A DNA stretch of 64,000 bases from Gordonia bronchialis DSM 43247 (GTDB lineage: Bacteria > Actinomycetota > Actinomycetes > Mycobacteriales > Mycobacteriaceae), in assembly GCF_000024785.1 (NCBI RefSeq), contig NC_013441.1, forward strand, positions 3,472,001-3,536,000. The letters are read 5' to 3'. Under the pieces are notes generated by a model. It did not search any database and was not told the origin of the DNA. It saw only the letters and a program-made list of their open reading frames with translations. The stretch's first letter is position 1. Every line of letters starts with the position of its first letter. Positions 51,740-60,903 of the stretch are shown here, piece after piece. Both the position numbers and the translations under genes were made by a program.

Positions 51740-52897
51740 GTGAAGGCAGTGATCATCGGCGCCGGCATGGGTGGCCTCAGTGCGGCAATCGCTCTCAAAC
51801 AGCTGGGCATCGACGTCGCCGTCTACGAGCAGGTCACCGAGAACAAGCCGGTGGGCGCGGCGATCTCGGTGTGGTCCAACGGCGTCAAGTGTCTCAACCA
51901 CCTCGGGCTCGAGGCGCAGACCGCGGCCATCGGCGGCATCGTCGACTCCATGAGTTATGTCGATGCGTTCACCGGTGGGACGATGTGCCGGTTTGGCATG
52001 CAGCCACTCATCGACGAGGTCGGCCAGCGCCCCTATCCCGTCGCCCGGGCCGAACTACAGCTGATGCTGATGAATGCCTTCGGCTACGACGACATCCAAT
52101 TCGGCAAGAAGATGGTGTCAGTCAGCGACGGACCCGACGCCGCGACCGTCGAGTTCGACGACGGCACAACTGATTGCGCCGACTTCGTGATCGGCGCCGA
52201 CGGCGCGCGGTCACTCACCCGAGACTACGTCCTCGGCCACGAGGTCACCCGACGATACGCCGGCTACGTCAACTTCAACGGCCTCGTCGACGTCGACGAG
52301 GAGATCGGCCCGGCCACCGAATGGACGACCTACGTCGGCGATCACAAACGCGTGTCGGTGATGCCGATCGCCGGAAACCGCTTCTACTTCTTCTTCGACG
52401 TGCCGATGCTGCAGGGCAAACCCTACGAGCGCGGTACCGCCCGCGAGGTCCTCGCGAAAGAGTTCGCCGACTGGGCACCCGGCGTCCACAAGCTCATCGC
52501 CGCGCTCGACCCGGCCACCACCAACCGCGTCGAGATCCTCGACCTCGACCCCTTCGACACCTGGGTCGCAGGTCGCGTCGCCCTGCTCGGCGACGCCGCC
52601 CACAACACCACCCCCGACATCGGGCAGGGCGGTTGCTCGGCGATGGAAGATGCAGTGGCCCTGCAGTTCTCGCTCCGCGACCACCCCGACGACGTCCATG
52701 CGGCGCTGGCCGCCTATCAGGCCGCACGCACCGAACGTGCCCGCGAGCTCGTGCTCCGCGCACGAAAGCGGTGTGACGTCACCCATGGCAAGGACCCCGA
52801 GAAGACTGCGGCCTGGTACGACGAACTGCGCACCGAAGACGGCACCAACATCATCCGCGGGATCGTGAGCAACATCGTCGGTGGACCACTGACCTGA
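51740..52897 (+). CDS. hpxO: FAD-dependent urate hydroxylase
   Basis: A 385-aa flavin monooxygenase converting urate to 5-hydroxyisourate in purine breakdown. Very close in motif order to Klebsiella HpxO: VKAVIIGAGMGGLSAAIALK, KPVGAAISVWSNGVKCLNHLG, RRYAGYVNFNGLVDVDE, RFYFFFDVPM, LIAALDPATTNRVEI, ALLGDAAHNTTPDIGQGG and RARKRCDVTHGKD. GTG 51740 is used over the longer ORF because it starts at the Rossmann motif, with AGGGA upstream. No other urate or allantoin gene lies nearby. Convergent with eccB. Confidence 0.93.
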   Translation: MKAVIIGAGMGGLSAAIALKQLGIDVAVYEQVTENKPVGAAISVWSNGVKCLNHLGLEAQTAAIGGIVDSMSYVDAFTGGTMCRFGMQPLIDEVGQRPYPVARAELQLMLMNAFGYDDIQFGKKMVSVSDGPDAATVEFDDGTTDCADFVIGADGARSLTRDYVLGHEVTRRYAGYVNFNGLVDVDEEIGPATEWTTYVGDHKRVSVMPIAGNRFYFFFDVPMLQGKPYERGTAREVLAKEFADWAPGVHKLIAALDPATTNRVEILDLDPFDTWVAGRVALLGDAAHNTTPDIGQGGCSAMEDAVALQFSLRDHPDDVHAALAAYQAARTERARELVLRARKRCDVTHGKDPEKTAAWYDELRTEDGTNIIRGIVSNIVGGPLT

Positions 52898-52906
52898 CGC
52901 CGAGCA

Positions 52907-54397
52907 TCACTGCGGCGGGGAGAAGGCCCCGGCTGCGGGGTCGGGCGCGATCCCGTCATGCGACACCAGCGCGGCCGGTCGCGACAGCGTCGGCCCCGGC
53001 GTCAGCAACGACACCACCGACCACGGCGCCGGGTGCGGCGTGTCCCCGAGACCGAGGACTGCGGCGGTCGCGGCGTCCGGCACACCGAACCGAACTCCGG
53101 AATCGCTGATGTAGAACAATGATTCGGCTCGAACGCTGGCGGTCTCGTTTCCGGTGACCTGAAGCAACTCGCCGGTACCGGGACGGAGATAGACGTTGTC
53201 GACGCCGGGCCCGGCGCCGTCGGCGGTGGTCAGCCGCACCGGCCGTGCACCGTCGGGAAGCGGGAGCGCGCGGCCGGTGAGCAGCGCCGTCGTGGCCTGT
53301 GGGTCGTCAAGGTCGCGGCTCCACGACCGGCACAGGGTGGGGTCGGCGTCGACGCCGAGCAGAGTGGGTGTCCGGTGCGGGAAACTCGTCACGGCAAGCG
53401 CCTGTGACGGCGGAAGATTCGTCAACTGTCCAGGTGACATCGTGACGACAGTTCCCGAGCCGCTGCGGTCGGCGAGGCGGAGGATCTCGGCGGTCGCCTC
53501 GGTGATCTCCTGGATGCCGTCACTCAACAGCACATGGTAGGTCGCCTGGTCGTCGAGCCCGACGGACTTGATCACCGAACCAACCGGCACTCCGCTCACC
53601 GGAGCCATGCCGGGACGCCCGCCACCCGGGATCTGCGGCACCGCAAGCGGTTCCACGAGCGGGAAGGCGTTCAACAGTCCCGCGCTCATTCGCCGCGGCA
53701 GGGCGCCTTCGAGGCCCAGTGCGCGCATCACCGGCACACTGTCGGTGTCGACCTCGGCGCGTACCGGCATCCACCGGCCGTCGCGCTCGACCTGGTACAC
53801 CAGATAGGTCGTACCGTCCGAGATCACCAGTGCGGCATCGTCGGTGGCGGCCGCCGCGATCGGATCACCGAGTTCGGGCCGGGCGCCGATGACCGTCAGC
53901 TCCACCGTCTCCCCCACCGCGGACTTCGACGGCGTGGACCGGTCGCACACCGTCCACACCGACCGTTGGCGGTCGGCCGGTCCGGGGAGCGCACCCGGTG
54001 CGCCCGGGATGCCCAGCAGCGGGCCCCGCGGGTAGTCGGTGAGTTTGTTGTCGCCGACGGACACCGGTGACGCGTCGGACCCGGTGATCAGCCGGGCCGA
54101 CGCCAGATTCAGCACCGGATGCAGGGTGTCCTCGACGATCACGTACATGCTGCCTGTGCTCTTGCTGATGACGATCTTGGCGTCGCCGACCGAGCCCTGT
54201 GGACGGATGAGCCCCCAGATTCCGCAGCCACCCAGCACCAGCAGCCCGAGGACCGTGCCGACGATGAGTGCCTGCAGCTGGGAACGCATCGGGTCGTGCA
54301 ACATCCGGACGTCGCGCCTCACCAGTGCATGCTCGAGGCGTTTGAGCAGGAAGCGATACCCATTGACCTGGGCCTTCGTCGTCAGCTGACGCGCCAT
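52907..54397 (-). CDS. eccB: type VII secretion (ESX) core protein EccB
   Basis: A 496-aa inner-membrane anchored EccB. The N-terminus MARQLTTKAQVNGYRFLLKR and LEHALVRRDVRMLHDPMRSQ is the family signature, with a single TM helix at 41-63; the rest is periplasmic with Cys-rich loops (TVCDRSTP, DPTLCRSWSRD) and ends with a Pro-rich tail. It forms part of the ESX membrane complex. ATG 54397. Divergent from eccE with a 213-bp gap. eccC, eccD, mycP and esx genes are not here. Confidence 0.93.
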   Translation of the reverse strand: MARQLTTKAQVNGYRFLLKRLEHALVRRDVRMLHDPMRSQLQALIVGTVLGLLVLGGCGIWGLIRPQGSVGDAKIVISKSTGSMYVIVEDTLHPVLNLASARLITGSDASPVSVGDNKLTDYPRGPLLGIPGAPGALPGPADRQRSVWTVCDRSTPSKSAVGETVELTVIGARPELGDPIAAAATDDAALVISDGTTYLVYQVERDGRWMPVRAEVDTDSVPVMRALGLEGALPRRMSAGLLNAFPLVEPLAVPQIPGGGRPGMAPVSGVPVGSVIKSVGLDDQATYHVLLSDGIQEITEATAEILRLADRSGSGTVVTMSPGQLTNLPPSQALAVTSFPHRTPTLLGVDADPTLCRSWSRDLDDPQATTALLTGRALPLPDGARPVRLTTADGAGPGVDNVYLRPGTGELLQVTGNETASVRAESLFYISDSGVRFGVPDAATAAVLGLGDTPHPAPWSVVSLLTPGPTLSRPAALVSHDGIAPDPAAGAFSPPQ

Positions 54398-54610
54398 CGC
54401 ACTTCCCCGCCCTCCCCGTCCGACCTCGAGGTCGCCGCACCCGGCGCCGGCGTCTCCCGCTGTCGCGAGGGGTTGTGATAGCAAAGCCCCCACCTCGTCG
54501 GCGCGGTAGTAGCCTAACCGAAGATCGGCCGCACGCCCTGCGGTATTCCACCGGTGGGCGTCCGCAGTCAGCAGGGCGATCCACCAGGGGCATCGAAGGG
54601 GGCGAGCACG

Positions 54611-56371
54611 ATGTTCGCACAGCAGACGACCGCCGGATCGCCACGTTCCGGCCACCGCCGTGGGGCCGGATCGCGACCGCGGATGACCCTGGCGTCGGTG
54701 GTGCTCATCGAGATGATCCTGGCGAGCGGCATCGTCGTCTGGACGATCATCGGAACCACTTGGGGCGCTTCGGTCATGGCGGTCGCCGCGGTGGTGTCGA
54801 TGTCCATCGTGCCGGTGGGCGACGGCGGGTCGGTGGCCGCGCGCGCGGGACGCCGGCTCTCGTACCGGTGGACCCGCCTGCGACGCCGGGCCGCCGAGAC
54901 CGCACCCGCCCCGTTCGACATCCCGATAGCCACCCGCGACCGCGCCCGCTTCACCGGCCGGCCGGCCGAGACGATTGGCGCACGCTGGGATGGCCGGACC
55001 CTGGTGACGGTGCTGCGCGTCGACCCGGGCGAGGAGGTCCCCACCTTCCTCACGCCCGCCGGGGCGCAACCGGCCGTCGCTGCGGGCCAGTCGGTACCCA
55101 TCGACGTTCTCGCCGAATGCATCAGCCCCTATGACATCCGGCTGAGCTCGGTCGAGATCATCAGTCACGGGCTTCGCACACGGGGGTACGGCCCGGTCAC
55201 CGCGACCTATCAGCGCACGCTCGGACCGCTGCCGGCCACGGCGCAGCGCTCGGTGTTCGTGGTGATCCGCCTCGACCCGCTGGACTGTCCCGACGCGGTC
55301 GCGCGCCGCGGCGGCGGGGCCACCGGAGCCCTGCGCACCGCGACCATCGCCACCCGCCGCGTCGCCAAACGCCTCACCGAACACGGGCTGCGCGTCGCCA
55401 TCCTGGCGGCCGCCGACATCACCGCCGTCGACACCTTTCTCCTCGACGGGGCGAGTGTCGGCACCGCCGCCGAACAGTGGGACTCGGTGAGGGTCGGTGG
55501 TCTGCGGATGCGATCGGCGGCCATCGATCCCGGTGCCCTCGCCACGGCCCTCGACACTGTCTGGTCGCACCCGTCCGCCTCCACGACGGTGACGATCCGG
55601 TTGCGGCGCAACGACAACGACGACCTCGAGATCAGTGGCCTGGTGCGCTTCACCGACGTCGACGGACGGACACCCCCGCCGTCCTGGCCGCCGGCGCTAC
55701 GACCCCTCGACGGCCGGCAGTTCGATGCGCTCACGCGCAGCCTGCCGGTCGCGACGTCACCGCGGGTGGACCGGACGATCGGTTCGCTCACCGGTTCCCG
55801 GGCCACGACCGCGGCGGGGTCGCTGTGCGTTCCGGCGGCGGGGTGCGGTCAGCTCATCGGTGCCGACCGCACGGGACGCGCCGTCGCCCTGCGACTCGCG
55901 GGGCCCGGTGTGCCGTCGGTGATGGTGGCCGCCGACCTCCCCCTGCTCATCCAGGTGGTCCTGCGTTCGGTGGCTGTGGGCATCTCGGTGGTCATCCACA
56001 CCGACCGGCCCAACCGATGGGCGTCGACGATCTCGGTCGTCGGCGACCCCGGTGCACTCGCGCTGTCGACGGATCGCGCACGCCCGCGCGGGCCGGTGAT
56101 CATGGCTGTCGTGGACGGGTCGCCCCGTCCGCCCGCCACACCGGGGGTGACCGTACTGACCGCCGTCGCCCCGGGTACCGGACCCGACCGGCTCACCGGC
56201 GACGCGGTCCTGCTTCTCCGTCAGAATCCACGTGCGCCCCAAGACATCTCCGTGATGACCACGACCGCGGAGTACGGCGTGACGATGGTCGCCACGCCGG
56301 ACGAGTGGCGGCTCATCGCGCCCGCCGAACGGTCCGTCACCGACAACGTCACCGCGCCGATCCGGCTGTGA
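54611..56371 (+). CDS. eccE: type VII secretion (ESX) core protein EccE
   Basis: A 586-aa EccE with two N-terminal membrane helices (about 26-46 and 50-67) and a cytosolic domain with DVLAECISPYDIRLSSVEIISHGLRTRG, as in ESX EccE. It is longer than the ~400-530 aa usual size. EccE sits at the edge of the ESX complex. ATG 54611 with AAGGGGG upstream. Divergent from eccB; together they probably serve an ESX system whose other genes are elsewhere. Confidence 0.88.
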   Translation: MFAQQTTAGSPRSGHRRGAGSRPRMTLASVVLIEMILASGIVVWTIIGTTWGASVMAVAAVVSMSIVPVGDGGSVAARAGRRLSYRWTRLRRRAAETAPAPFDIPIATRDRARFTGRPAETIGARWDGRTLVTVLRVDPGEEVPTFLTPAGAQPAVAAGQSVPIDVLAECISPYDIRLSSVEIISHGLRTRGYGPVTATYQRTLGPLPATAQRSVFVVIRLDPLDCPDAVARRGGGATGALRTATIATRRVAKRLTEHGLRVAILAAADITAVDTFLLDGASVGTAAEQWDSVRVGGLRMRSAAIDPGALATALDTVWSHPSASTTVTIRLRRNDNDDLEISGLVRFTDVDGRTPPPSWPPALRPLDGRQFDALTRSLPVATSPRVDRTIGSLTGSRATTAAGSLCVPAAGCGQLIGADRTGRAVALRLAGPGVPSVMVAADLPLLIQVVLRSVAVGISVVIHTDRPNRWASTISVVGDPGALALSTDRARPRGPVIMAVVDGSPRPPATPGVTVLTAVAPGTGPDRLTGDAVLLLRQNPRAPQDISVMTTTAEYGVTMVATPDEWRLIAPAERSVTDNVTAPIRL

Positions 56372-56380
56372 CGTGGGACA

Positions 56381-57631
56381 CTAGTGTTCGACCGCGGCCG
56401 GAACGAGGGCCCGGAAGAACACCGCGCGTGACGATGCGGCGCGCACGACCACGTCGTGGTCGCTGTCGGCGATCCACGCCGCCTGACCGGCCGTCACACT
56501 CATCACGGTGCCCGACGGTGAGCGCACCTCGACCGCACCACTGAGCACGGCGAGGATCTGCGGGCCCGGCATGTCGAAGCAGATGGACGACGCGTACAGC
56601 AGCCCGGTGCCGTCCAATTCGACTCGCGACAACCGGAATTCAGGGGCCGGCGTCAGGTAGATGCGCTCTGCGCCGATCGTGCGGATCGGGACGACGAGCT
56701 CATCCGGCTCCACCGGAGTGAAGTCGAGGACACGCAGGAGCTCGGGGACGTCGATGTGCTTGGGCGTGAGTCCACCGCGTAACACGTTGTCGGAGTTGGC
56801 CATGATCTCCACACCGGTACCGCTGAGGTAGGCGTGCAAATTTCCGGCGGGAAGATAGATGCCCTCGCCGGGTTCGAGATGCAGCCGATTCAGCAGCAGG
56901 GACGCGAGCACACCCGGGTCCAGCGGGTAGGCCTCACCGAGTTCCAGCACCGTCCGCAGCTCCGCCGCGAAGTCCGATGACCGGGTCCCGAGTTGTTCGA
57001 CAGCACCGGCCAGCACCGCGGGCACCAGCAGCTTGATCGCCGACTCGGGGAGCGTCAGCCAGGTGGTGAACAGCGCCCGCAACCCCTCCGAATCAGGTTG
57101 TCCGACAAGCATTCCCAGGTATGGGTCGAGTTCACTGACCTGCAGCTCGCGCAACAACCGAACAGTCTCGTGCGGATTGCGGAAACCGGCGAGCGCGTCG
57201 AAGGGCGTGATCGCGACGATCAGCTCGGGTTTGTGCCACGGATCGCGATAGTTGCGGTCCCGGGCGTCGAGCGCGAGGCCCTGCGCGTTCTCCCGCTCGA
57301 AGCCCTCGCGGGCCTGCGCCGACGACGGGTGGGCCTGCAGCGACAACGGTTCGTCAGCGGCCAGCACCTTGAGGAGGAAGGGCAGCCGGTTGCCGAACGC
57401 GGACACACTCGACGATCCCAGCGCGTCAACGGGATCCGCGTCGATCGCGGTCAACAGATCGGTGTGCGGGGCACCGTCGGCACCGACACACCGCGCCGGT
57501 CCCGCTGGATGCGAGCCGAACCACAGTTCGGCCTCGGGGTGGGCCGACGGAACCGGTCGGCCCTGCATCGCGGCGATGGCCACCCGTGACCCCCAGGCGT
57601 ACGGACGTACCACACCTTCCAGTCTCTTCAT
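56381..57631 (-). CDS. manA: mannose-6-phosphate isomerase, class I
   Basis: A 416-aa cupin enzyme joining fructose-6-P and mannose-6-P for mannan and GDP-mannose synthesis. Landmarks: VVRPYAWGSR, AELWFGSHPAGP (metal Gln/His region), FLLKVLAADEPLSLQAHPS, and GLTPKHIDVPELL. ATG 57631 overlaps the stop of the upstream SIS-like gene by one base (TGATG); a GTG at 57634 is also possible. No phosphomannomutase follows, unlike in mycobacteria. Confidence 0.94.
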   Translation of the reverse strand: MKRLEGVVRPYAWGSRVAIAAMQGRPVPSAHPEAELWFGSHPAGPARCVGADGAPHTDLLTAIDADPVDALGSSSVSAFGNRLPFLLKVLAADEPLSLQAHPSSAQAREGFERENAQGLALDARDRNYRDPWHKPELIVAITPFDALAGFRNPHETVRLLRELQVSELDPYLGMLVGQPDSEGLRALFTTWLTLPESAIKLLVPAVLAGAVEQLGTRSSDFAAELRTVLELGEAYPLDPGVLASLLLNRLHLEPGEGIYLPAGNLHAYLSGTGVEIMANSDNVLRGGLTPKHIDVPELLRVLDFTPVEPDELVVPIRTIGAERIYLTPAPEFRLSRVELDGTGLLYASSICFDMPGPQILAVLSGAVEVRSPSGTVMSVTAGQAAWIADSDHDVVVRAASSRAVFFRALVPAAVEH

Positions 57632-58767
57632 CACTCCGCGTTCCCCACGAGGCGGAGATAGACAGCCGCCAGTTCGACCCGTAACACCGTGACCAGATGA
57701 GCCGGCAGATCACCGGGACTGTCCGCGACATCCTCACCGGCCATCGGCCGCGCCGGACCCTCGCGATCGGCCGGGGCCGCGGGCGAGTCGGCGTCGGCGC
57801 CGATGACGAGGTCCACATCACCGAGGCCGGCGACTCGCTGCCTCGTGTACCACTCGCGCGTCGCCGTCGTGATGACCATGCTGCGCGGGGGCGCCTGCGC
57901 CGCGGGACCGTCGATCTCGGGATCGTAGAAGATGGAGTCCGCGGCCGAGCCCCCGGGTGTTCGGGCCGCGACGACCGCGGCCATGCGCGCCGCATCCGCG
58001 AGATCGGCTGCGGCGCAGACGATGCCGGCCAGACTCAGGAAGGTCGACGAGGCGTGCCCGGCAAGCACCACCCCCGCCGGGGTGTCCCCGGTCCACACCG
58101 TCGGGCGGTCCTGTACCCGCAGGGCGAGCATCTTGGCCCGATTGTGAAAACTCTCCCGGTCCGGGTGCCCCGACGACGCCTCCTCATCCAGCGCGTCGGC
58201 GATTTCGTCGAGTACCGGTGGCACGCCGCCGAAGCGGACCCCGGAGAGCGCGGTGAACACCGCGAGTATCGCCGCGACGAACCCCACGAAGCGCAACCGC
58301 GGCTCTACGTCGACGCGCGGTGACAGATCGATCCCGTTGCCGCCGAGAGCGTCTCGTAGTGGTCCGGCGATGGGCGCGGCCACCACCACCTCCGCCCGCC
58401 GACGCGTGGCCCGTGCCGCGGCATCGGACAGGGCCATGTCCCCGGCATCGTCGCCGGCGACGATCACCACGTCGAGCGGACCGATCCACCCGGGCAGTGC
58501 GGGGACCGTGACGACCGGGACGTCGATCCGCGCGGACACCGTCGCCACGATGAGCGCAGCCGCCCGGGCGGCGACTCCACCGCCGCTGTACACGATCACC
58601 ACGCTGCGCGGCCGCAGATCCTGCAGCGGTGCCAGCACCCCCTCGCGCGCCGCCTCGGCGATCGAGCGGACCTGCGCGCCGGCCAGCGCGACACCGCGCA
58701 GCAGACCTTCGACGTCTGCGGAGAGCAACTGCTCGGCATCGTCGAGATCGGGCGTACCGGTGCGCAT
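57631..58767 (-). CDS. SIS-domain-like protein (Rv3256c/TobH-type)
   Basis: A 378-aa protein related to phosphosugar-binding SIS/phosphoglucose isomerase-like proteins: SVVIVYSGGGVAARAAALIVA, DVVIVAGDDAGDMALSDAAARATRRRAEVVVAAP, and a C-terminal VLAGHASSTFLSLAGIVCAAAD. It is always linked to manA and manB/pmm in Mycobacteriales, so a role in mannose phosphate handling is likely but unproven. ATG 58767 (MRTGTPDLDDAEQLLSADV). Overlaps manA. Confidence 0.87.
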   Translation of the reverse strand: MRTGTPDLDDAEQLLSADVEGLLRGVALAGAQVRSIAEAAREGVLAPLQDLRPRSVVIVYSGGGVAARAAALIVATVSARIDVPVVTVPALPGWIGPLDVVIVAGDDAGDMALSDAAARATRRRAEVVVAAPIAGPLRDALGGNGIDLSPRVDVEPRLRFVGFVAAILAVFTALSGVRFGGVPPVLDEIADALDEEASSGHPDRESFHNRAKMLALRVQDRPTVWTGDTPAGVVLAGHASSTFLSLAGIVCAAADLADAARMAAVVAARTPGGSAADSIFYDPEIDGPAAQAPPRSMVITTATREWYTRQRVAGLGDVDLVIGADADSPAAPADREGPARPMAGEDVADSPGDLPAHLVTVLRVELAAVYLRLVGNAE

Positions 58768-58875
58768 GAGACCAGCGTAGCCAGCCGTCGATCGTGGCGC
58801 GCACGGACCGCGCATCGCATTCCGATCCGATCGCGCCGTACCCGTCGAGGCGAGCCCGCTTCCTCGGCCGACCAC

Positions 58876-59385
58876 TCAGTCGACGGGATCGGGTAGCACC
58901 CGGAGGTGTCCGCGTCGACCCGGTCGTGGTGTCCGGGTCCGCGCACCGCTGTGCGACGACTCGTCGACCGGGCCGGTGGCCCGGTGCCGGCCGGGGCGTG
59001 CGTCCTCGAAGCCGTCGAACTGTTCGGATCGCCGCCGGGGATAGCCCGCCTGATCGATGTATCCGCGATCGGGGTAGCCCTGTTCGACATACCCGGGCCG
59101 GCGTCCACCGGCAGCGACGCCGACCTCCCGGACGGCCTCGGCCAGGGCGGTCAGTTCGTGATCTTCGGGAAGCGGAGCCGAGAACCCGCTCTCACTGCGG
59201 AGCATCTCCCACCCGCGCGGCACCGTGATGCGGCGCGCATGCTCGTCACACAGATCCCACGAATGCGGCTCGTCGGCGGTGGACAGCGGCCCGATCACCG
59301 CGGTCGACTCCGCATACACGAAGGTCAGAGTCGCCACCGCGGACTTGGCGCAGCCAGGCCTGCAGCACTGTCGGGGAAGCTTCAC
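58876..59385 (-). CDS. DUF3499 zinc-ribbon-like protein (Rv3258c-type)
   Basis: A 169-aa protein with an N-terminal CCRPGCAKSAVATLTFVYAES and HSWDLCDEHARRITVPRGWEML: the Cys and His positions (CRPGC, LCDEH) suggest a zinc site. The C-terminal half is disordered and Arg/Tyr rich (GYPDRGYIDQAGYPRRR). Conserved in Mycobacteriales next to whiB2; function unknown. GTG 59385. 108 bp separate it from the SIS-like gene, where phosphomannomutase sits in mycobacteria. Confidence 0.85.
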   Translation of the reverse strand: MKLPRQCCRPGCAKSAVATLTFVYAESTAVIGPLSTADEPHSWDLCDEHARRITVPRGWEMLRSESGFSAPLPEDHELTALAEAVREVGVAAGGRRPGYVEQGYPDRGYIDQAGYPRRRSEQFDGFEDARPGRHRATGPVDESSHSGARTRTPRPGRRGHLRVLPDPVD

Positions 59386-59469
59386 GTGTCGAGATTATCC
59401 CGGCACCACGCCGAAGGGTGTGGCGACACGCGGCCACCTATTCCTGAGACGGACCACTAGACTCACGGC

Positions 59470-59985
59470 ATGCGATTCGAGCCGTCACCCACACCCCGGG
59501 GCCGTGCCGGTTCGGCCCGGAGTGCGCGCCGTCGGCCGCCGAGCCATCGGGATCGGCGGGGTCGCGGATTGCGGGCCCCCCTGCTGCCGCCGTCCGTCCC
59601 GGCCTGGAACAGCAGATCCGACGAATTCGACGCCGTGGCGCTCGAGGCGTTCGCGGACATCGACGCGCGTTGGCACGATCAGATCGCGGGTCTCGACATC
59701 GCGGTCGACGAGATCCCCCGGCTGCTCCCCCGCGATCCGGAGACCGTCCAGTGGCCAGACGAGGTCACCGCGGACGGGGCGGTACCGCTCGCGCGGCTCA
59801 TGCCGGCCGGGATCGATGTCCACGGGGCGCCGACCCGTGCGCAGATCATCCTGTTCCGTCGGCCGCTCGAGAGTCGCGCCAAGCGCGGCGCGGATCTCCT
59901 CGAACTCGTCCACGAGGTTCTCGTGCAACAGGTGGCGACCCATCTCGGTGTCGACGAGGACACCATCGATCGCGGACCCGAGTAG
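59470..59985 (+). CDS. metallopeptidase-family (zincin-like) protein with a lost HExxH motif (Rv3259-type)
   Basis: A 171-aa protein of the minimal zincin family (PF06262): RPLESRAKRGADLLELVHEVLVQQVATHLGVDEDTID. Canonical members read VLVHEIAHHFGI; here the HEIAH part is QQVAT, so the zinc ligands are gone. HEVLV just before does not restore the spacing. A basic Arg-rich N-terminus precedes. It is probably a non-catalytic protein in this lineage. It is divergent from DUF3499. Confidence 0.83.
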   Translation: MRFEPSPTPRGRAGSARSARRRPPSHRDRRGRGLRAPLLPPSVPAWNSRSDEFDAVALEAFADIDARWHDQIAGLDIAVDEIPRLLPRDPETVQWPDEVTADGAVPLARLMPAGIDVHGAPTRAQIILFRRPLESRAKRGADLLELVHEVLVQQVATHLGVDEDTIDRGPE

Positions 59986-59993
59986 CCGACGAG

Positions 59994-60029
59994 CCGATAC
60001 CGTTGCGGCGCCGGGATTCCCGGTGTCGG
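59994..60029. terminator. hairpin between convergent zincin and whiB2 genes
   Basis: Outer arms CCGATACCG (59994-60002) and CGGTGTCGG (60021-60029), with one G-T wobble, and an inner CCGGGATTCCCGG. Suits a bidirectional terminator. Confidence 0.5.
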
Positions 60030-60040
60030 ATCAGATGGTG

Positions 60041-60502
60041 TCAGATGATGCCGCGCTTGAGGCGACGGCGTTCCCGCTCGGACAGTCCGCCCCAGATACC
60101 GAACCGCTCGTCGTTGTGCAGCGCGTACTCCAGGCATTCGGCCTTCACCTCGCATCCCTGGCAGATGCGCTTGGCCTCGCGGGTCGAGCCACCCTTCTCC
60201 GGGAAGAACGCCTCCGGGTCGGTCTGCGCACACAGCGCGCGTTCCTGCCACTGTTCCTCGACCTCGTCGAAGAGATCGTCGAACTCGTTGGGCACCAACG
60301 AGAGATGACGCCGATGCGATGATTCGCAGGAGTCGTCGACGACCGGCGTGGACCGCACCGCGGTACCACCGATCATCGAATCATCCACCGGCCCAAGGGT
60401 GTTGAACATATTGTCCGCTTCGGCGATGACAGCCGGGTCTGGGCCGGATGCCGAAGGGTCGTGGGATGTAAGGGGATTGCCGATCGGGTTTTCCAAAGCC
60501 AT
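60041..60502 (-). CDS. whiB2: WhiB-family iron-sulfur transcriptional regulator (WhiB2-like)
   Basis: A 153-aa WhiB protein. The four Fe-S cysteines are Cys91, Cys114, Cys117 and Cys123 (CQGCEVKAEC), followed by ERFGIWGGLSERERRRLKRG with the GIWGG turn and AT-hook-like basic tail. This context and the position next to fbiA-fbiB indicate WhiB2 (WhmD), needed for septation. ATG 60502 has AGGAGG 8 nt upstream; the mycobacterial protein starts later, so ~60 residues here are an N-terminal extension. Confidence 0.95.
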   Translation of the reverse strand: MALENPIGNPLTSHDPSASGPDPAVIAEADNMFNTLGPVDDSMIGGTAVRSTPVVDDSCESSHRRHLSLVPNEFDDLFDEVEEQWQERALCAQTDPEAFFPEKGGSTREAKRICQGCEVKAECLEYALHNDERFGIWGGLSERERRRLKRGII

Positions 60503-60903
60503 CGTCGGCGCCTCCTGGTTCTGGGAAGTCGTAGTCTGTCTTGTTGTTCGTCGTCGCGGCACCATGGCCCCCGTCATGTCAGCGCCGCACTCATCACACC
60601 TGCCACACCAATGTCGATCTTCACCACGTGCCACGGGACTCCGCTCGCGGCCCACGGTACGCCGAGCGCGAAGGCGCCTGCCGAATTCGAACACTCGAGC
60701 GATAAACCGTTGCCCGTCAGCGGTTCTCGATAGCAAACCCGGAATGACACTGATGTGATTACACACGCCCGGGGCGGTCTCGGTCAAGCCGAAGGAGAAA
60801 AATTCCTTAATACCACCAGAATCCGTCATCCGCGGGATCGACACGACGAGCGCGTCGGTGAACCGAGAACATCACACGCATGGGCCCTCAGTAGAGTAGC
60901 CGT
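60503..60903. promoter_or_regulatory. whiB2 / fbiA divergent region (401 bp, no gene)
   Basis: It includes the whiB2 leader, unusually long, as reported for several whiB genes. TAGAGT at 60892-60897 lies 6 nt before the fbiA GTG, so fbiA probably has a leaderless mRNA. A TGTGATTACACA-like element occurs near 60755. No coding sequence is supported. Confidence 0.5.

Noticed and set aside
57697..58323. A plus-strand frame opposite the SIS-like gene
   Set aside because: Arg/Gly-rich antisense frame without a ribosome site; the minus-strand gene has conserved neighbours and overlaps.
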